A stretch of 64,000 nucleotides of DNA from Cocos nucifera (lineage: Eukaryota; Streptophyta; Magnoliopsida; Arecales; Arecaceae), in assembly GCA_006176705.1 (NCBI GenBank), contig QRFJ01000049.1:682001-746000 (forward strand), written 5' to 3'. The translations under genes and the position numbers were made by a program. This document shows positions 24,254 to 35,159 of the stretch, in pieces. The stretch's first letter is position 1; every line of letters starts with the position of its first letter. The notes below the pieces were generated by a model. It was not told the DNA's origin, did not search any database, and saw only the letters and a program-made list of their open reading frames with translations.

Positions 24254-26910
24254 CCGGCTGATGATCATATTCAGCCACCGATGGTGGAGACCCACTAATG
24301 GTGGAGACTTTTTTGTCGACCTAACCAGTGCCGATCATAATGGATCAATTCAACCTACTCATCCAATAGGTCAATACTTTGACGACTGTTGTCCAGATGA
24401 TCCAGACTACTTTTTTGTCTCTTCCAATGGTGTCCTAGTCAAACCAGGTTGACCCTGCACCACCCTTAATGGTGTAGCCTATATTTTCTTCAATGGTGCC
24501 AACTACAACCCCAGCGACGGTACAACTGCAAGCATCGACTTTTCTACCATAGTTGCAAGACGAACCTTCCCGGATGCTTCTACAGAATTCAAGGAGGAGA
24601 CATATGCATTAACGATCTCTCAGCCTGCAATCAAGGCATGATTCGACCTTTGGTTGCTACTTTCCTCAATAATTCGAGGCTTGTACCGCCCGAGATCTGA
24701 TTATCAAGAAGAGGTTTCAGGAGCTCCACAAGCAGATTGAAGCAATCAATAGAGCCTCTTCGGCATAGCCCTATGATGGGTTTAGCGGCGAGCCACCCTT
24801 TGACCCAAAGATAATGTAGGAGCTGCTATCTCCTAATTTTAAGCTATCTCAATTCGAGACCTATGATGGAATCTCTGACCCCGTCGACCATATAAAGATC
24901 TTTAAAGCGACGTTGCTCTTCCAAGGAGCATCATATGCTATTTTCTGTCAGGCGTTCTTTGTTACTCTCAAGGGGGCAGCTCGATAGTGATATTCGAGTT
25001 TGAAGTCGATCTCAATTCATTCTTTTAAATAGTTGGGCTAATCTTTGGCTGCGCATTTTATTAGCAGTCGAAAGTAGCAGAGGCGATCCGACTATCTCAA
25101 CACCATCAGACAAAAAGAGGGAGAGTTGATCCAAGATTTTGTAAGCCGCTTCAATGCAGCAACCCTGGAAGTCCATGACCTGGATTAATTGGTCACGATG
25201 ATCGCTCTGATAGGTAGACTCCTAAAGAATGATCTTAAAAGGTCGTTAATAAAGTCCTTTCCTCAAGACTACACTAGAATGCTTGACTAGATGGAAAAAA
25301 TATTCCCTCTTGAAGGAAGCATTCACCGAGGATGTATCTGCCAATCTTGTTGCAATAGGACCAAATAAAGAGCACTCCCTAGAGCAAAAAAAGATTTACT
25401 ACCAATGCTTTCGATCTCCACCTCGAAGACAAAAGGATGGGGGTCCATCTAGAAGTCGTCGATCTTAAAGCCCTCAGAGAGGAGATCGACAATGCTCTCC
25501 CCCGAGATGATACCATAACTATACGTCTTTGAATGTTTCTCGGAGAAAATTATTGATGGAGGTCTACACCGAACTGTCTTAGTCTCCAAAGATGCAGATG
25601 AAGCTTGAATGCCATGATCCTACTAAATACTGTTTCTACTATCGTGACCATGATCATGATACTGAAGACTATTGCTTATTTTGGGATGTGATCGAAAGGC
25701 TCATCAGGGAGGAAAGGCTGGATTGCTTCATCCAAGGAAGAACTCCTCCATGGCAACCTCCTCCAAGAGCTCGACAGCCATCCCATCATCCTTAGTTGTA
25801 GTTACCCATGCCAGAACTGGCACAGGAGATGGGAAAACTAGCAGTAGCAGAAGAACGACCCCTGAGAGTTAAGATCCATATGATAATTAGGGGGTTGTCT
25901 GGATCGGCAGCTACAAAGAGGCTAAGGCTGGAAGATAGGCTCGGAGATGCCATCACCTTCACCGAGCAAAATGCAAAAGGTGTATAATAGCTACATAATG
26001 ATGTAGTGATTGTAACTCTAAATATTGCCGATTATAGTGTACACCATATTTTTATTGATAATAGATGCTTGGTCGATATTCTATATTTTTCTATCTTTTT
26101 TTTGAATGTGATATACCTTGAATCAGCTAAGTAGATTCGACACCTCGATCCAAGATTTCTCTAGAAACTCAATCACACTGGATGGTATAATCAAGCGGCC
26201 TATTATAGTAGGCATCTTGCCTCAACAAGTAATGATCCAAGTGGATTTTTTGGTTGTCAAACTCTCCTTTGCTTGCAATACAATTCTTAGACGACCGAGC
26301 CTATGGATCTTAAGAGTCGTAGTATCCAGCTATCACTTAATAGCAAAATTTTCAACAACAAATGGAGTGGGACAAATTTGGGGCAACCAAACTGTAGCTC
26401 GATAGTATTTTGCTGCCAAACTTTAAGCGGAAACCTAGTTGGAGGCCCAGCCTAAACTTTTAATAGGATTGGACATGCGGGATGATCTGATCGAGGAATG
26501 TGCCCAACCATCTGAGCATCTTTTAGAAGTCTCGCTAAGGAAGAAGAATCCTCATCAAACTATGAAAATAAGCTCACATCTGGATTAGGTAACGAAAGAC
26601 TGGCTAACCATTCTTTTGCAGAAAAATGCGGATCTTTTTGCTTGGTCTGCCATACACATGTCTGGGATAGATCTAGAAGTGATGTCCTATTATTTAAAGA
26701 TGGACCCAACTTGCCATCCAATTAAATAGAAGAAGTAGAGTTTTGCTCCGAAGTGCTAAAAGGCTATGGCCGAGGAGGAGTTGGACAAACTAATTAAGGC
26801 CGGCTTCATTAGAAAAGCCATATACCCAGATTGACTGGCGAATATCATATTGGTGAAGAAGGCAAATAAAAAATGGTGTATATGCATCGATTTCATCGAT
26901 CTAAATAAAG
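24254..26910 (+). pseudogene. Tat-like element: leader end, gag, protease and start of RT
   Basis: Decayed + strand frames in Ty3/gypsy order. The gag core is at about 24815-25480 (PNFKLSQFETYDG, then a capsid-like stretch). A Cys/His segment with YYRDHDHDTEDY lies near 25625-25680. The protease at about 25950-26410 has its usual D(S/T)GSS site reduced to FIDNRCLVDIL near 26060, while its C-terminal half (26118-26405) is well preserved. The reverse transcriptase N-terminus at about 26590-26910 carries LFAWSA and IDLNK. The frame is cut at 26910 by the chromovirus and resumes at 35165 with ACPKDN. Stops and frameshifts occur throughout. Whether 24261-24452 is gag N-terminus or leader is unclear. 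Confidence 0.75.
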
Positions 26911-28631
26911 TGATGAGGACATTATCTAACAACATGCTTATTGATGTATTTTTTAATTTTTTTTTTTGTGTTTTCTAGGTGTATGTGGGTGTTTGAAAAT
27001 TGGATGTATTTTTTTTATTTCTAGCTTATGCACATATTTTAAAGTATGAGTAAATTAATTTGTTAGAGATATTTTTAATTTATTATTTTGTTATAGAGTT
27101 TGTTATTTTATTATAGGATTCGGTCTATTAAATTCTATTATATATGGATTATTTTTTTACAATCAGAGATGGAAATGAATTGAATCCCTATTTCTTCCAC
27201 TATGTCGTCTTCTTCCTCCCTTCTTCTCCCTCTTCCTCTTCTAAGCTTGCTTCTTCCTCCTCTACTTCTTCTTCTCCCCTGCTTCTTCTTTCTCTTCTAC
27301 TTCTAAGCTACAAAGACCCAAAGCTTCTCCACAATTTTCAACTCCCGAATCACCGGCCATCATCTAAGCTACCCTAGTCAACCGCATCCGCTCATCTTCC
27401 CATCTCCCTCCACTGCAGCTTGCCTCTACTTTCAATCAACTTCCCAATGCTGCACGCCACCAACCACCGCTTCCACAGCTCCGAACCTCCACCCACCACC
27501 GCAAGCATCGCCTCCCTCCACAACCACCAGGCCCAAACCCACTCCTCCGACCACCCAAATCCCCTTCACTATTTCCACCGACTGGCTCCTTTCCCTCCAC
27601 CCCTCACCGGAACGACTGCTCCGGCGAATCCCCATCCACTATCGGCCTTCCTCTCCCGATGAAACCCTTCTACTTGCGACATCATCCACGGCCACTTCTA
27701 CCATCGATGCCTTCCACCGCTATCGGCACCTACTACCGCCACTGTCATCCTTCGTCGCTACCAGAGCCCTCAAATGCCACTGGCGCACCACCAACACTGG
27801 CGACCCCCCATTTTTCGATCGCTCGATTTCATCTTGCCCTTCCCGGCATTGCCTGCGGCAGCCCTCTCCATTGCCGGCCCATTTTGCTGCTATTGAGCAT
27901 CCACCGCCACCACTATCGCCCTTCACCGCCATCGGAGCCATCTCCCTGCTGCCCCGATTGCTCCGAGATCACCGCCGGACTCCATCCAACCCCTTTGCTA
28001 CTAGAAGCCACCCTCGGCTTCTTCCCAAGAACTCCCTCCTTGCACGAATATGAAAGCAGCACAGTCTTCAAAGTGAAGGATTGTGCACCAATTGCCAACT
28101 TCTTTACTATCTATGGTTATATTGGAGTTTATCACATTTGGGGGTGTTTCTTGCAAGTTAAACTTATCTTTCTTTGGTGATTAAGATTTGAAGACTTCTA
28201 GTCCATTTTGCAGCGAGCCAGTAGCCGGTCATCTCACTCATTTTTGATCTGATCTACCTCATCCACGAATCGAGACATCTCATGCATTGTGAGGAATACT
28301 TCAAGAAATAGTTTAGAATTTTTGAATCAATACTGTTTGAATTTCTTTTTATGCTAATTATCTATCTTTAATTCATTTAAATTTGAATTATTTGAGTTAA
28401 TTAGCCCTAATCTAGCAGTCATTTCTTAACAATCAACAATCCTATTTTCAGACTTCTTGACTGTGCTTGCCGACTGGTTTGCTTTCTAGATCGAACTTTA
28501 ATTATAAATAGATCTCTTGATTAATTTCTTGCTTGCTTTAATTTTTATTATTTTTTTATAATTTAATTACTTAATTAATTTTATTCTTGGTGGTTAGTTA
28601 GATCTAGGTTAGCTAGCTTGGTCCTGCATCA
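26911..28631 (+). repeat. 5' LTR of the chromovirus
   Basis: 1721 bp, starts TGATGAGGACATTATC and ends CCTGCATCA. A TATA-like box (ATTATATATGG) at about 27137-27147 leaves a short U3 and a very long transcribed part. From about 27195 to 28060 the LTR becomes C-rich and GC-rich, unlike the AT-rich rest, and yields Pro/His/Ser-rich open frames (for example 27659-28180). These frames are broken in the other LTR, so they are not annotated as genes. Confidence 0.9.
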
Positions 28632-28636
28632 GTTTT

Positions 28637-28650
28637 TGGTATTAGAGCCT
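28637..28650 (+). promoter_or_regulatory. Primer-binding site, tRNA-Met type
   Basis: TGGTATTAGAGCCT, five bases after the 5' LTR end. It differs by one transition from the common plant TGGTATCAGAGCC site complementary to initiator tRNA-Met. Confidence 0.85.
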
Positions 28651-28748
28651 AGGTTTTCTTTTCTTTTTTTGGTTAGGGTTAGTTGCATTTTTTTCATTAA
28701 TTTACTTTGCATCTTACTTTCCTTTCAAAAAAATTATTATTGTTTTGC

Positions 28749-31700
28749 ATGACCACTAACCAAATACCAAATAAAATCTTCTTAATCAATTAATAAAATG
28801 GAACCTAATTTATAAGCCACTTTACAAAAAATATTAGGACATCTTAAAATCATCAACAATAAATTAGATTCTGTAGATGCAAGAGTTAGAACTTTAGAAG
28901 AGGAACGATTAAGTAAAATGAACCGTCTTATTAGAAACTCCTCATAGAGTTACAGATCCTAGAGACCAACATGATTATCCAAGTTTCGAGGAAAGTCACA
29001 ATCAAACGCATCGATCTTATCGAGATCCCATTGATTAAGATGATCATATCATGAGAAGTGTCAAGATCAAAGCTTCGAGCTTTGTGGGTTGCCTGGACTC
29101 CAAAGAGTATCTTGACTGAAAAGCTGATATGGATCATTACTTCAATTAGTATGAAATGTCTGAAGATCGAAAAATTAGATTCGCTCAAATAAGACTATTA
29201 GATCAAGCCAAGCTATACTGGTACAATGTTTAAATAATGGCCATGCATAGGAGATAGGAATCTATTAGGACATGGGATAAGATGAAAGATAAGCTTCGTA
29301 AAAAATATCTTCTTACATCTTATCAACAATGTCTCCTAGACTAATGACAAAGATTGATCCAGGATATCGGATTTGTCAAAAATTATATTAAAAATTTTAA
29401 AATTTTTTTTATGCATTGCAATATGATCGAGAATTCGTCTGTCATTCTATCTAGGTTTAGAGCTAGCCTGAAAGAAAATATTCAGAGAAAATTAATTATG
29501 CGAGAGGTCTACAATCTTGAGCAGTCCTATCAATTGGCTTAGGACTATGAGAGATTTTAGAAGTTGCCGATCACTCATTGATCTGAGCCTTCTAGACCAG
29601 GTATTTTAGGTCCGAGAGCTAATATGAATCAGACTCCTATTAGTTATCCCCCATCTGCAACACTACTAACCAAGAAGGATGACAAAGAAAAAGAAGTAAT
29701 CAGAGAAACTTTACGAGAGATTAGCTTCAAGATTCAATGCTTCAATTGCAATGGACTAGGCCATGTTGTTAGTCAATGCCCATCCAGAGCACTACATATA
29801 GAGAAAACTGAAATTAAAAATCCTAAGAATGACCCTGAAGAAAAAGTCTATATCATGAACCTAGAATTGGCTGATACTTTTAAAGAGTATAATACCACTT
29901 AAATTAAGACTACATCTGAAGCACGATTAGGCATGGTTAGATGTATGCTAACCCAACCCAAAGAGAGTGAAGATTGGTACAGGACTGCTATCTTTCAAAT
30001 CTTTATCAGATAATATAATAATGTAAGATAATCATTAATAGTAGTAGCTGCATCAACACCATCTCCACAGATACTGTATCGTGCTTAGGTTTAACACCTA
30101 TAGATCATCCCAGTCCATACAATATGGCCTGGGTAGATGCTTCATCTGTCCCCATTAGGCATAGGTGTCTAGTTCTGATCAAGTTTCAGTCATATCAAGA
30201 TAAAATTTAATGTGATGTGTTGTCAATAAAAGTTGATAGCATCATCCTTGGTAAACCATGGCTCTTTGATTAGGATGCCACACTCTATGATCAATCTAAT
30301 GCCCGTACATTTATAATAAACCAAGATAAAAAGATCACTGTATATCCTTCACCTCCTAGAGCTATCAAAAAAATTGAAAATAATAATCAAAATGATTAAA
30401 AATAAAAGAGGAGCCTTCACATAATCAGTGCTAAAGAATTTGAAAAGAATTGAATGTTGGCTCTTTGGTCTGGATGCTGGTGGTTAAGAAAACTAGTGGA
30501 GACATAGTTTTCTTACACTAGTATTTTCAGGAGGTGCTGACCCTCTTAGACCAATTCAAAGATGTCTTTTCGAAAGACGTCCTAGACCATTTGCCCCCAA
30601 TGCGGGATGTCCAGCACGCTATTGACCTCATTCTAGGAGTCATTCTTTCCAATCTCTTTCATTATCGTTTAAATCTTATTGAGCATGTAGAATTACAATG
30701 ACAGGTTTTCGAGCTCTTGAAAAAAGATTTTGTAAGAAAAAGTCTGAGTCCTTGCATAGTTTTTGTACTCCTGATCCTAAAAGAAGATGGTACTTAGAGG
30801 ATGTGCATGGATAGCCATGCAATAAATAAAATAACTATAAAGTATCAATTTTTTATCTCCAGATTGGATGACATGATTGATATGCTATTTGAATCTACTA
30901 TCTTTTCTAAGATTGATTTAAAAAGTGAATACCATCATATCAAAATTAGACCTGATGATGAATGAAAAACTACTTTCAAAATAAAAGATGGTTTGTATGA
31001 ATGGCTAGTCATGCCATTTGGTCTATCCAATGTTCCGAGTACTTTCATGAGGATTATGACTCAAATACTACGATCATTTATTAGTTTATTTATAGTTATA
31101 TACTTTGATGATATTCTAATTTATAGCCAAACCAAAGAAGACCACTTAGATCATCTGTATCAAGTCTGTCAAGCCTTGAGAGCCGAAAACCTCTATGCAA
31201 ACCTAAAAAGTATGATTTTTTGATAAACTATATAATTTTCTTACAATTTGTATTAACATTTGATGGCTTGTCAGTAGACCCTAAGAAAGTTTGCATAATA
31301 ACTGAATGGTCTGTGCCCTAAAACATGCATGAAGTTCGAAGCTTCCATGGCCTTGCGACTTTTTATCGAGGTTTTATCAAGGATTTTAGTACCATCATAG
31401 CTCCAATCACTGATTGTATATAAAAAGGGGGCTTCGAATGGACTAGAGCCACTGAGCAAGCTTTTCAAGAAATAAAAGAAAAAATGACTCACTCTCCAGT
31501 TTTATGGTTATTAGATTCCTCAAAAATTTTTGAAGTTGTATGTGACACATCTGGAGTAAGAATTAGTGAAGTCCTAAGTCAGGAAGGACACCTTGCGGCT
31601 TTCTTTAGTGAAAAGCTAAATGACTCCAAGCACAGGTATTCCACCTATGATAAGAAATTCTACATCTTGATCCAAGCTCTTAAGTTTTGGAGGCATTATC

Positions 31701-33400
31701 TGCTTCCACAAAAATTTATCCTGTATTCTGACCATGAGGTCCTTAAGTTTTTCAACTTCCAAAAGAAATTAAATTTGAGACATGAAAAATGGGTTGAGTT
31801 TCTTTAGGCCTATATCTTTGTGATAAGGTATAAAGCAGGCATAGATAATAAAGATGCTGATGCACTTTCTCGTAGGGTGGCCCTCTTATTGGTAATAAGT
31901 ATGAAAGTTACGGGCTTTAAATAGTTAAAAGAATAGCATGATGAGTGCCCAGATTTTAAAAATATTATTTCCTCTCTTAAGCAAAAATCATCTAGAGAGC
32001 TTAGTGAATATATCCTTCATGACGGTTATCTTTTTAAGAATAATAAACTGTATATCCCATGAACTTCTGTGAGAGATTTCTTAATTTGAAAAATATACAC
32101 TGAAGGTTTATCTGGGCATTTTAGGAGGAACAAAATCATAGATGCCCTTGAGGCCTAATTTCACTAGCCTAGTTTAAAACATGATGTAGCTTGGACGGTT
32201 GCACGATGCCGTATTTGTGCCATGGCTAAATATCAAAAATAAAATATTGGTTTGTACATCCTGCTACCTATACCTGACTGTCCGTGGCAAGATATGAGTA
32301 TGGACTTTATTTTAGGATTACCTCGAACAGCTAAAAAAAATAACTTTATTTGTGTGGTAGTAGATAGATTTTCCAAAATAGCCCATTTTCTTTTCTATCC
32401 TAAAATCTCTGATGTCTCTAGAGTTGCTCATTTATATTTCGATGAAATTATTAGGCTGCATGGATTGCCAAAATCTATAGTATCTAATAGAGACATTCAA
32501 TACATTAGTTACTTTTGAAAAATCTTATGACATTTAATGGGAATAAAATTAAAATTTTCATCTGTATATTATCTACAAATAGACGGCCAAAATGAAATTG
32601 TAAATAGAAGTCTAGAAAATTTATTTCGATGTTTGGTAGGAGAGCATATAAGAAACTGAAATTTTTTTTACCTAGAGTAGAGTTTGCATATAATAGTTCG
32701 GTAAATAGGTCTATTAGTTTGAGTCATTTTGAAGTTATGCATAGTTATCATCCTAAAAAATCAGTAGACTTGATTCTGTTACTTGTGCATACTAGAGTTT
32801 CAGAGTTAGCATTATCCTTTGCAGAGCATATTAGGAGTCTGTATAAAGAGATCAGTGATAAAATTAATTTAAGTAATCAAATATATAAATAATTAGCAGG
32901 TTCTCATTGATAAGTCAATAATTTTATTGAGGATGATTAAGTCATGATTAGGATCAGACTTGAGTAGTTTTCATCAGGAATTGTTCAAAAGCTACATGCT
33001 CGAGAAGCAGGTCCATTCAAGATTTTAAAAAAAGTTGGACTGAATGCATACGTTATTGATCTACCACCTGGCTATGGAATTAGTTCAACTTTCAATGTAT
33101 CGGATTTAATTGAATATAAAGAGCCAGCATTAATACCCAGTGATTCATTTAAGTTTGTACCTTCTTTTGAGAGTGATCCTTTCCCTAAGTGTCCACAAGT
33201 CCAGATGAGAGAAAAGCATGATATAATCGATTGTATCTTGGATGAATAGATCAAGTCCACTAGGGGTTGAGACAACTCACTTTCTAGGTTGTTGGTGAGG
33301 CCAGAGTCCGAAGATTTCTGAATTACTTGAGATGAGCTATAGAGGGTTGATCCAGATCTTTTTTAATACTTTTAGAGTAGTGTAGAGCCTGACTCGACGG
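28749..33400 (+). pseudogene. Chromovirus gag-pol, decayed
   Basis: Possible gag start at 28749 (MTTNQIPNK). Gag fragments at 29354-29542 and 29624-29902 include the CCHC knuckle CFNCNGLGHVVSQC. The protease at about 30030-30340 has its active site degraded to NSSSCINT, but keeps IILGKPWLFD. Reverse transcriptase is at about 30560-31230 with YFDDILIY (YFDD at 31101-31112). RNase H at 31484-31807 includes YSTYDKKFY and LYSDHEVLK. Integrase at about 32000-32900 includes WQDMSMDFILGLP and VVDRFSKIAHF. A C-terminal segment at about 33050-33400 has the STFNVSDL motif and a chromodomain-like tail (RPESED) that has lost Trp positions. More than a dozen stops and frameshifts break it. Confidence 0.85.
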
Positions 33401-33419
33401 AGTCGAGTTTTCCCCACTC

Positions 33420-33429
33420 TTGAAAAAAT
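33420..33429 (+). promoter_or_regulatory. Candidate polypurine tract of the chromovirus
   Basis: TTGAAAAAAT directly before the 3' LTR at 33430. The TRIM-like element has an equivalent A-rich tract before its second LTR at 6665. A short, weak motif, supported by position. Confidence 0.5.
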
Positions 33430-35159
33430 TGATGAGGACATCATCCAACAGCATGCTTATTGATGCATTTCACATTTTTCTTTTATTTTTATATTATCTG
33501 GATGTATGTGGGTGTTTAAAAATTGGGTGCATTTTTTTTTTTATTTCCAACTCATGCTTGTATTTTAAAGCATGAGCTGAACCAGTTTGTTAGGAATATT
33601 TTTAGTTTGTTATTTTGTTACAAAATTTATTATTTTATTATAGAGTTTGTTATGATCTATTAAAGCCCATTATATATGGTTTGTTATTTTGTAATCAGAG
33701 ATGGAAATGAATTGAATCCCTATTTCTTCCACTATGTCGTCTTCTTTCTCCCTTCTTCTCCCTCTTCCTCTTCTAAGCTTTCTTCTTCCTCCTCTACTTC
33801 TTCTTCTCCCTTGCTTCTTCTTTCTCTTCTACTTCTAAGCTACAGAGACCCAAAGCTCCTCCCCTATTTTCAACTCTTGAATCACCGGCCATCGTCTAAG
33901 CTACCCTAGTCGACCGCATCCGCTCATCTTCACATCTCCCTCCACCGTAGCTTGACTCTACTTCTAATCAACTTCCCAATGCTGCATGCTGCCAACCACC
34001 GCTTCCATAGCTCCAAACGTCCACCCACCACTGCAAGCATCGCCTCCCTCCACAACCACTAGGCCTAAACCCACTCCTCTGACCATCCAAATCCCCTTCA
34101 CTATTTCCACCTACTGGCTCCCTTCCCTCCACCCCTCATCGGAACGATTGCTCCGGTGAATCCCCATCCACTATTGGCCTTCTCCTCCTGATGAAATCCT
34201 TCTCCTTGTGACATCATCCACGGCCACTTCCACCATCGATGCCTTCTGCCACCATCGGCATCCATTGTCGCCACCGTCGCCCTTCGCCACATCGGAGCCC
34301 TCAAACACCACTAGTGCACCATCAACATCGGTGACCCCCCATTTCCCGACCATCCAATTTCATCTAGCCCTTCCTGACACTGCCTACGACAGCCCTCTCC
34401 ACTGCCAGCACACTCTGCCACTATCGAGCATCCACCGCCACCACTATTGCCCTTCACCGCCATTGAAGCCCTCTCCCTAGTGCCCTGAATGCTCCAAGAT
34501 CACCATCGGACTCCATCCGATCCCTCTGCTACTAGAAGCCATCCTCAGCTTCTTCCCAAGAACTCCCTCCTTGCACGAATGTCTTCAAAGTGGAGGACTG
34601 TGCACCAATTGCCGACTTCTTTACCATCTATGGTTATTTTGGAGTTTATTACATTTGGGGTGTTTCTTGCAAGCTAGAGTTATCTTTCTTATTTTGGATG
34701 ATTCAGCTCTAAAGTCTTTTAGTCCATCTTGCGGCAAGCCAGTAGCAGGTTTTCTCACTCGCTTTTGGTCTGATCTATCATCCAGGAATCGAGACATCCT
34801 ATGCAATATGAGAACACTTCAAGAAATAGTTAAAGATTTTTAAATCAATGCTGTTTGAATTTTTTTTCATGCTAATTATCTATCTTTAATTCATTTAGAT
34901 TCAAATTATTTAAGTTAATTAGCCCTAGCCTAGTGGTCATTTCTTAACGACCAACAGTCTTACTTTCAAACTTTTTGACTGTACGTGCTGACTGGGTTGC
35001 TTTCTAGATTAGACTTTAATCATAAATGGATCTCTTGGTTAATTTCTTACTTACTTTAATTTTTATTATTTTTTTATATTTTAATTATCTAATTAATTTT
35101 GTTCATTGATCTCATTGATAGTTAGTTAGATCTAGGTTAGCTAGACTGATCTCGCATCA
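33430..35159 (+). repeat. 3' LTR of the chromovirus
   Basis: 1730 bp, direct repeat of 26911-28631, from TGATGAGGACATCATCC to CTCGCATCA. The C-rich block recurs at about 33720-34580, which shows it was part of the LTR before this insertion. Confidence 0.9.

Larger units (their letters stand above)
26911..35159 (+). mobile_element. Chromovirus-type Ty3/gypsy retrotransposon
   Basis: An 8.25-kb element with LTRs 26911-28631 and 33430-35159. It has a tRNA-Met-type primer site, gag with a CCHC knuckle, protease, reverse transcriptase, RNase H, integrase and a C-terminal chromodomain-like remnant, all on the + strand. It interrupts the Tat-like reverse transcriptase within one codon run: IDLNK before, ACPKDN after. 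Flanking 5-mers TAAAG (26906-26910) and CAAAG (35160-35164) are the target-site duplication with one change. It therefore inserted after the Tat-like element, which was presumably still recognisable coding sequence then. All frames are now interrupted. Confidence 0.9.

Noticed and set aside
931..24258. Target-site duplication CCAAT/CCGGC for the outer copia
   Set aside because: Only two of five bases agree, so I do not claim it.
27144..28180. Long Pro/Ser/His-rich open frames on both strands, up to 173 codons
   Set aside because: They lie wholly within an LTR, are of low complexity, overlap in several frames and are broken in the partner LTR at 33676-34677.
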